This document shows, piece by piece, positions 30,742 through 35,537 of a DNA stretch of 35,537 nt; within the stretch, counting starts at the first letter, position 1, and each line of letters starts with the position of its first letter. Source of the stretch: Paludibacteraceae bacterium (GTDB lineage Bacteria; Bacteroidota; Bacteroidia; Bacteroidales; Paludibacteraceae); the NCBI GenBank assembly GCA_017444065.1, contig JAFSXJ010000002.1:1-35537 (forward strand). Direction: 5' to 3'. The notes beneath the pieces were generated by a model. That model saw nothing but the letters and a program-made list of their open reading frames with translations. It had not been told where the DNA came from and ran no database searches. A program made the translations under genes and the position numbers.

Positions 30742-31658
30742 CGGTACTTGGATTCGTCGGCGTCGGTAAGTATGCTCAGGTAACTGTCGAAGCGTGACGG
30801 AGCAACAGACTGTCCGACCTCAGGCAGTACGGCGCAACCGGGTTCGCCGCAATGCAGACAATTGGAGTAGCGGCACTGACGACTGAGAGCGAAAATCTCA
30901 CGGAAGTAGTGCCCTACTTCTTCTTTTTGCATATCGAGCGTGCCGAAACCCTTGATACCTGGGGTGTCAATCACCCATCCGCCTTCCGGCAGACGGTACA
31001 TCTCGGAGAACGTCGTCGTATGCATGCCCATATCATGCGCCTTGGAGATGTCCGCCGTACGGGTCATCGTCTCGCCGAACAGAGCGTTCAGCAAGGTCGA
31101 TTTGCCGACACCCGAGTTTCCGCTCAACAGCGTCGTCTTGCCGACAAACTCCGAGCGGATGGCGGCTATATCATCGTGCAGCGCGGAGAGCGCTACTGTT
31201 TGGTAACCGAGCGACTCGTATAGGGCGCGCAGTTCGGACTGCTGCTGCAGTTCGTCGGGCGTGAACAGGTCAGTCTTGTTGAAGATGAGCATCGCCGGCA
31301 CGTTGTACGCCTCGGCGGTTGCCAGAACGCGGTCAATGAACGTGGTGGCAGTCACGGGATGGTTGAGCGTGACAACCAGTGCCAGACGGTCGATGTTTGC
31401 CGCCAGGATATGTGACTGCTTGCTCAGGTTCGTACTCCGGCGGATGATATAGTTACGCCTGGGCAGGATGGTGGTGATCCACGTCGTGCCGTCAGTCTGC
31501 GTCTCGACTGTAACCTGATCGCCCACAGCAACTGGATTGGTTGAGCGTATGCCGGCAATACGCAGATTACCCTTGATATGGCAATCCACAACGCTGCCGT
31601 CGGAGGTCAGAACCCCGACGGTGCTTCCTGTGATTTTGATGACTAATGCTTGTGCCAT
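30738..31658 (-). CDS. rsgA: Ribosome small-subunit-dependent GTPase A
   Basis: A circularly permuted GTPase that checks late 30S maturation. An N-terminal OB-fold precedes G4 FNKTDLF, G1 GNSGVGKSTLLNAL and G3 DTPGIKGFG, in the permuted order typical of the family. The zinc knuckle is CRYSNCLHCGEPGCAV. At 306 residues it is full length. It starts almost immediately after the outer-membrane barrel gene and probably belongs to the same minus-strand run. Confidence 0.94.
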   Translation of the reverse strand: MAQALVIKITGSTVGVLTSDGSVVDCHIKGNLRIAGIRSTNPVAVGDQVTVETQTDGTTWITTILPRRNYIIRRSTNLSKQSHILAANIDRLALVVTLNHPVTATTFIDRVLATAEAYNVPAMLIFNKTDLFTPDELQQQSELRALYESLGYQTVALSALHDDIAAIRSEFVGKTTLLSGNSGVGKSTLLNALFGETMTRTADISKAHDMGMHTTTFSEMYRLPEGGWVIDTPGIKGFGTLDMQKEEVGHYFREIFALSRQCRYSNCLHCGEPGCAVLPEVGQSVAPSRFDSYLSILTDADESKYR

Positions 31659-31659
31659 G

Positions 31660-32778
31660 TCAGAACGCTTCTGTTGCTGTCAGATAGAACCCGTAGCCGT
31701 TGATATCCAGCCACGAGGGGAAGATATTGTTCCGCGCCACGTCGGCACGGATATTGACTTTCGCCTTGTTGATGGTCAGTCGTAGTCCAAGGCCGTAGCC
31801 TACCTTCGGTCGTGCCCATTGCCAGTGCGTATAATCGTTCACGTCACCCATGCCGGCGAACACGCACGCACGAATCCAGCGCCATATAGGGAACCGCAGT
31901 TCGGTCTGGACAGCCAGCATCGTATTGTCGCGGAACATGCCGTACGGTATGCCTCGCACCAAATCCTGCCCGCCAAAGGTTGGCAGCATCTGGAAAGGCG
32001 TATTTTTCGGAGTAAGACTCAACGCCATATCCGCGCGCACCTCGTAGCACCACACCACATACTTGCCGAACGGGATGAACTGCCTCCAGTTGAAACTGCC
32101 ACGCGTGAGGCCGGACGTAGCACCCCACCAGCGGTTGTAATGGGTGATGCTCGCCTTGAAGAACATGCCCCTGCTTGGGTAATAAACCACATCGCGCGTG
32201 TCGAACTGCGCCGTGATGCCTATGCCGGGCATCAGAACGCGCGTGGACTCATCGTCGCCTTGCATCAGCGTGTTCTCCCACATCACCTCGGCATGCGGTC
32301 CGATGTACCAGTCCTTGCCCACATGTACGAGCGGCTGGACGAAAGCGTAGGCGCGTTGAGACTCATAGTGCGTACCCAAACGGGCATAGGTGCCGGAGCG
32401 GTCGGGCTGGTTGCCTATGCCGTAATAGACGTCGGGATAATTGCGGTAACCTGCGCGGAACTGAAGCATCCACGGGAGCAAGGTGCCCATATACAGCGTG
32501 CCCTGCAGGTTGGCATACCACTGCCTGTTCAGCGAGTAGGCACCGTCAACCTGAATGATTGACGTGCGCGGATTGAACAGCTTGAAGTACGCCTGTGCGG
32601 CAGCACCGAACTCCCACCCCGTCTCGGGTGTATAATTGACGACAGGCACCGCCATCACCGGCCAGTTAAGCACGGCTACCTCTTCGACATCCTTCTGAAT
32701 GGATTCGCCTTGGGCGACAGACCAACCGAACAGGTTAGCCCACACCAACAGTATCCCTATGACGAGATGTCTCTTCAT
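31660..32778 (-). CDS. Outer-membrane beta-barrel protein, Omp85/surface-antigen type
   Basis: A 372-residue predicted outer-membrane protein. ATG 32778 gives a signal peptide (MKRHLVIGILLVWANLFGWSVAQG); the frame six codons longer is less likely. The rest consists of alternating aromatic beta strands (AAAQAYFKLF, SLNRQWYANLQGTLYMG, YYPSRGMFFKASIT). A segment LVRGIPYGMFRDNTMLAVQTELRFP resembles the L-R-G-[FY] region of Omp85 barrels, and it ends in an aromatic residue (ATEAF). No POTRA domains are present, so it is a short barrel-only member related to PF01103. The cargo or substrate is unknown. Confidence 0.75.
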   Translation of the reverse strand: MKRHLVIGILLVWANLFGWSVAQGESIQKDVEEVAVLNWPVMAVPVVNYTPETGWEFGAAAQAYFKLFNPRTSIIQVDGAYSLNRQWYANLQGTLYMGTLLPWMLQFRAGYRNYPDVYYGIGNQPDRSGTYARLGTHYESQRAYAFVQPLVHVGKDWYIGPHAEVMWENTLMQGDDESTRVLMPGIGITAQFDTRDVVYYPSRGMFFKASITHYNRWWGATSGLTRGSFNWRQFIPFGKYVVWCYEVRADMALSLTPKNTPFQMLPTFGGQDLVRGIPYGMFRDNTMLAVQTELRFPIWRWIRACVFAGMGDVNDYTHWQWARPKVGYGLGLRLTINKAKVNIRADVARNNIFPSWLDINGYGFYLTATEAF

Positions 32779-32812
32779 TGGCTGACAACTGACCACCGGT
32801 CGCGCATTGCGG

Positions 32813-33373
32813 CTATACGGTCATTATCTCTTTCTCCTTCTTGGCGTACACCTCGTCAATCTGGCGTATGTACTTGTCGTGCAGCTTCTGTGCATCGCCT
32901 TCGGCATCTTTCTCCACATCCTCGGGCATGCCGTCCTTCACCTGCTTCTTCAAGGTCTCGATGGCATCGCGGCGGGCATTGCGGATGGATACCTTCGCAT
33001 TCTCCGCCTCGCCCTTGCACTGCTTGGCGAGCTGCTGACGACGCTCCTCGGTCAGCGGCGGCAGGATGAGTCGGATGACCTCGCCGTTGTTGCTCGGCGC
33101 AAGTCCGATGTTGGAATTGATGATGGCGCGCTCAATGTCACCGATGATCTTCTTCTCCCACGGTTGGATGGAGAGGGTGCGCGCGTCAGGTGTAGTGATG
33201 GTTGCCACATTGGCGAGCGGAGTCATCGTGCCGTAGTAGTCAATACGGATGGCATCGAGGATACGCGGACTGGCTTTGCCGGCACGGATATGTGCCAGTG
33301 CATCGTCCAGAAAGAGCACAGCTGCCTGCATGCTCTCTTCTGCCTCATTGAGGATTTGTTTTGCTTCGATCAT
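32813..33373 (-). CDS. frr: Ribosome recycling factor
   Basis: Splits post-termination ribosomes together with EF-G. The ATG at 33373 gives the usual start [19 protein letters not shown]; the nine extra codons upstream are not conserved. Family blocks include [40 protein letters not shown] and [27 protein letters not shown]. At 186 residues it is full length. It follows pyrH, a very common gene order, with a perfect palindrome between them. Confidence 0.95.
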   Translation of the reverse strand: MIEAKQILNEAEESMQAAVLFLDDALAHIRAGKASPRILDAIRIDYYGTMTPLANVATITTPDARTLSIQPWEKKIIGDIERAIINSNIGLAPSNNGEVIRLILPPLTEERRQQLAKQCKGEAENAKVSIRNARRDAIETLKKQVKDGMPEDVEKDAEGDAQKLHDKYIRQIDEVYAKKEKEIMTV

Positions 33374-33391
33374 AGTATTGTAGTGTTTTAT

Positions 33392-33411
33392 ATCCGCCAA
33401 ATTTGGCGGAT
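33392..33411. repeat. Perfect 20-bp palindrome between pyrH and frr
   Basis: ATCCGCCAAATTTGGCGGAT is its own reverse complement. With an unpaired loop it makes an 8-bp hairpin. It could be an attenuator or weak terminator between the genes, or a binding site for a dimeric regulator. Confidence 0.6.
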
Positions 33412-33416
33412 GGATG

Positions 33417-34124
33417 TTATGGTGTTACGAGTGTTCCTATCTTCTCACCGGCCATAACCTTCTGCAGGTTGCCTACTGTATCCATGTCAAAGACATAGAT
33501 AGGCATGTTGTTCTCCTTGCAGAGCACAGTGGCGGTAAGGTCCATCACGCGCAGGTTGCGGCGGAGTATCTCATCGTAGGTTATCTTATCGAACTTCACG
33601 GCCGTGGGGTCCTTCTCGGGGTCGGCAGTGTAGATGCCGTCCACGCGTGTACCCTTGAGCATGATATCCGCACCTATCTCTATGGCACGCAATGCTGATG
33701 CCGTGTCGGTGGTGAAATACGGGTTGCCCGTTCCGCCGGCGATGATGACCACTGTGCCCTTGTTCAAGAGGCGTTTGGCTTTGTCAGAGTTGTAGTGGTT
33801 GCCTATCGGCTCCATGCAGACGCTGGTCAGCACGCGAGCCGGTTGGTCGAGTGCCTCCAGCGCACTGGCGAGGGCAAGCGAGTTGATGCACGTGGCGAGC
33901 ATGCCCATCTGGTCGCCCTTGACACGGTCAAAGCCGCGCTTCGTACCGCTCAGTCCGCGGAAGATATTGCCGCCGCCGATGACGATAGCCACCTGCACGC
34001 CAGCCTCAGCGATGGAACGTACCTGCTCGGCGTACTGCTGCAGACGTTCTTCGTCAATACCGTACTGCTTCTTTCCCATCAGGCTCTCGCCGGAAAGTTT
34101 CAATAGGATTCGTTTGTATTGCAT
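33417..34124 (-). CDS. pyrH: Uridylate (UMP) kinase
   Basis: Phosphorylates UMP to UDP in pyrimidine synthesis; an amino-acid-kinase-fold hexamer. Blocks: [62 protein letters not shown] and [18 protein letters not shown]. At 235 residues it is full length. It begins 14 bp after the helicase gene and precedes frr. Confidence 0.95.
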   Translation of the reverse strand: MQYKRILLKLSGESLMGKKQYGIDEERLQQYAEQVRSIAEAGVQVAIVIGGGNIFRGLSGTKRGFDRVKGDQMGMLATCINSLALASALEALDQPARVLTSVCMEPIGNHYNSDKAKRLLNKGTVVIIAGGTGNPYFTTDTASALRAIEIGADIMLKGTRVDGIYTADPEKDPTAVKFDKITYDEILRRNLRVMDLTATVLCKENNMPIYVFDMDTVGNLQKVMAGEKIGTLVTP

Positions 34125-34138
34125 AGTAGTAGAATTTA

Positions 34139-35537
34139 TTATATCCTCGTTAGTTTGGCATATGCCAAGAGTAATGTCTTTACGCCCTTGGTATCAAACT
34201 CTATCTCTATCTTGTCGTTCTCGTTCTCCCGATAGACACGTTTGACCGTCCCCTGCCCGAACACGCGGTGGTCAATCCTGTCCCCCGACTTCCACTCGGA
34301 GACGGTCGCCCCTTGCTCGCCCTTCGGCTGCACTCCGGTAGTAGGCTTGAGGTTCGATGTCGCGGTTCTCGCTACAGTCGGCTGCGGGACGTATGGCGAC
34401 GCTGGTCTTGACAATGTCGGCTGCGGCAACATTTCTGCCCACGGTGAAGGCTGCGTACTCGGTGCACTGAGCTGCTGCAGATATCGGCGGTCGATGTCCT
34501 TCAGGAAGCGTGACGGATTGCTGAAGTTCACCTGCCCGTTCTTCCAACGCTGTCCGGCGTAGGTCAGATAGCACTCCTGCTCGGCACGCGTGATAGCCAC
34601 GTATAGCAGTCGTCGCTCCTCCTCCAGTTCGCTCTCGTTCTGGCAGAACGGCGAAGGGAAGAGGTTCTCCTCCAACCCGACGATGAACACCACGGGGAAC
34701 TCCAGTCCCTTGGCGGAGTGCACGGTCATCATCGTGATGCGCGAAGTTGTGTCGTCAATATTCTCGTCCTGGTCGGTGAGCAGACTGACCTCGTGGATAA
34801 AGTCCGTTATGCCGGTCTCCTCACCTTGCGCTTTTCGGTCCTCCACATACTGGCGTATGCCACTGACCAGCTCCTCGAGGTTAGCCTTACGATCCACGCC
34901 TTCGGCGGTTGTATCCAATACGGCATCCGCCATGAGTCCGGATTGGTTCATCACGAGTTGTGCAAACTCGAAGGCGTCCAGCTGCTGCATCTGTTGAGTA
35001 AAGCCAAGGATAGTCTCGGCAAACGCCTGCAACTTCCTCTGGGTGGCAGCGGCAATCTCTGCGGCATAAACCTGTGGCGCCTGCATGACTTGCATCATCG
35101 TCACATTCTCGCGCAAGGCTGCTTCGCGTACTCGCGCCACGGTGGTGGCACCTATGCCGCGCTTGGGCACGTTCACGATGCGCTCCAGAGCCTCGTCGTC
35201 GCTGTTGTTGGCTGCGAGACGGAAGTACGCAATGGCGTCCTTGATCTCCTTGCGCTGGTAGAACGACATGCCGCCGTAGATGCGGTAGGGGATGCCGAGC
35301 TTGCGCATCTCCTCCTCGAGGTTACGGCTCTGGGCGTTAGTGCGGTAGAGGATGGCTATCTGTTCGTAGTCGCGTTTGTTCAGGCGGTGCAGCCCCAGTA
35401 TCTGCCGTGCTACGGCAGCACTCTCCTCGCGGTCGGAACTGTAGCCCGTCAGGTGCAGACGCTCGCCTTCCTCCTTCTCCGAATAGACCTCTTTGTATAT
35501 CTGCCCTTTGTTCTTGTGGATAAGGCTGTTGGCAGCA
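34139..35537 (-). CDS. uvrD: UvrD/PcrA-type DNA helicase, 5' end beyond the window
   Basis: C-terminal two-thirds of an SF1 helicase for repair and replication restart. The frame stays open to the window end: the codons before 35308 read AANSLIHKNKG ... EQIAILYRTNAQSRNLEEE, typical of the family, so the Met at 35308 is internal. Later motifs include YRIYGGMSFYQRKEIKDAIAY, MTVHSAKGLEFPVVFIVG and EEERRLLYVAITRAE. A Pro/Thr-rich linker leads to the C-terminal beta domain (GDRIDHRVFGQGTVKRV), which recurs in the restriction helicase at 27206. Confidence 0.93.
   Translation of the reverse strand, partial: AANSLIHKNKGQIYKEVYSEKEEGERLHLTGYSSDREESAAVARQILGLHRLNKRDYEQIAILYRTNAQSRNLEEEMRKLGIPYRIYGGMSFYQRKEIKDAIAYFRLAANNSDDEALERIVNVPKRGIGATTVARVREAALRENVTMMQVMQAPQVYAAEIAAATQRKLQAFAETILGFTQQMQQLDAFEFAQLVMNQSGLMADAVLDTTAEGVDRKANLEELVSGIRQYVEDRKAQGEETGITDFIHEVSLLTDQDENIDDTTSRITMMTVHSAKGLEFPVVFIVGLEENLFPSPFCQNESELEEERRLLYVAITRAEQECYLTYAGQRWKNGQVNFSNPSRFLKDIDRRYLQQLSAPSTQPSPWAEMLPQPTLSRPASPYVPQPTVARTATSNLKPTTGVQPKGEQGATVSEWKSGDRIDHRVFGQGTVKRVYRENENDKIEIEFDTKGVKTLLLAYAKLTRI

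Overview
The window looks like a chromosomal segment of an uncultured gut- or rumen-type member of the order Bacteroidales. The evidence is the promoter form (TTG or TTTG, a 20-bp spacer, then TAnnTTTG), the absence of clear Shine-Dalgarno sequences, a region-1.1-less primary sigma factor, a lipoprotein GH26 mannanase, BspA-like surface protein architecture, and the lpxD-lpxC-lpxA and uvrD-pyrH-frr gene orders. No plasmid or phage backbone is visible. Family assignments come from reading motifs by eye; no database search was run.

Layout. (1) 1-8.6 kb is a beta-mannan utilisation cluster: GH26 endo-mannanase lipoprotein, CE7 acetyl esterase, GH130 mannosylglucose phosphorylase and a cellobiose/mannobiose 2-epimerase. 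Mannan would be cut to mannobiose, epimerised to mannosylglucose and phosphorolysed. The epimerase is separated from the rest by a nucleotidyltransferase-HEPN pair and a frame-broken leucine-rich-repeat surface protein. (2) 8.6-9.9 kb holds a non-coding stretch with two strongly paired elements, then thioredoxin and tRNA-Arg(TCT). (3) 9.9-19.5 kb is a housekeeping run: rpoD, an HD phosphohydrolase, lpxD, lpxC (without the fused FabZ domain usual in this phylum), lpxA, glnS, a small HsdR-N-like protein, phoH and comM. (4) 19.7-22.75 kb has two small units: a stand-alone LytTR protein with a membrane protein, and a WG-repeat membrane protein overlapping a monofunctional transglycosylase. (5) 22.75-30.2 kb is an accessory island: a hairpin array, a long structured leader, two adenine methyltransferase-like genes, a DUF4143 ATPase cassette with signs of insertion, and a GIY-YIG/helicase restriction protein. 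(6) 30.2-35.5 kb returns to core genes: mgtC-like on the plus strand, then rsgA, an outer-membrane barrel, frr, pyrH and uvrD (cut by the window edge) on the minus strand.

The most unusual pattern is a dispersed family of short arrays with 7-bp periodicity. They occur between genes (rpoD/HD, lpxC/lpxA, glnS/next gene) and also in frame inside otherwise conserved proteins (GH26, the CE7 linker, GH130 twice, GlnRS, ComM). In places they supply a start or stop codon. One 30-bp array occurs twice, identically, once inside comM and once as the start of another gene. Two further signals stand out: the pair-rich RNA leader with mutually exclusive helices before the restriction-modification genes, and the ATPase cassette bounded by a 9-bp direct repeat and a 17-bp inverted repeat.
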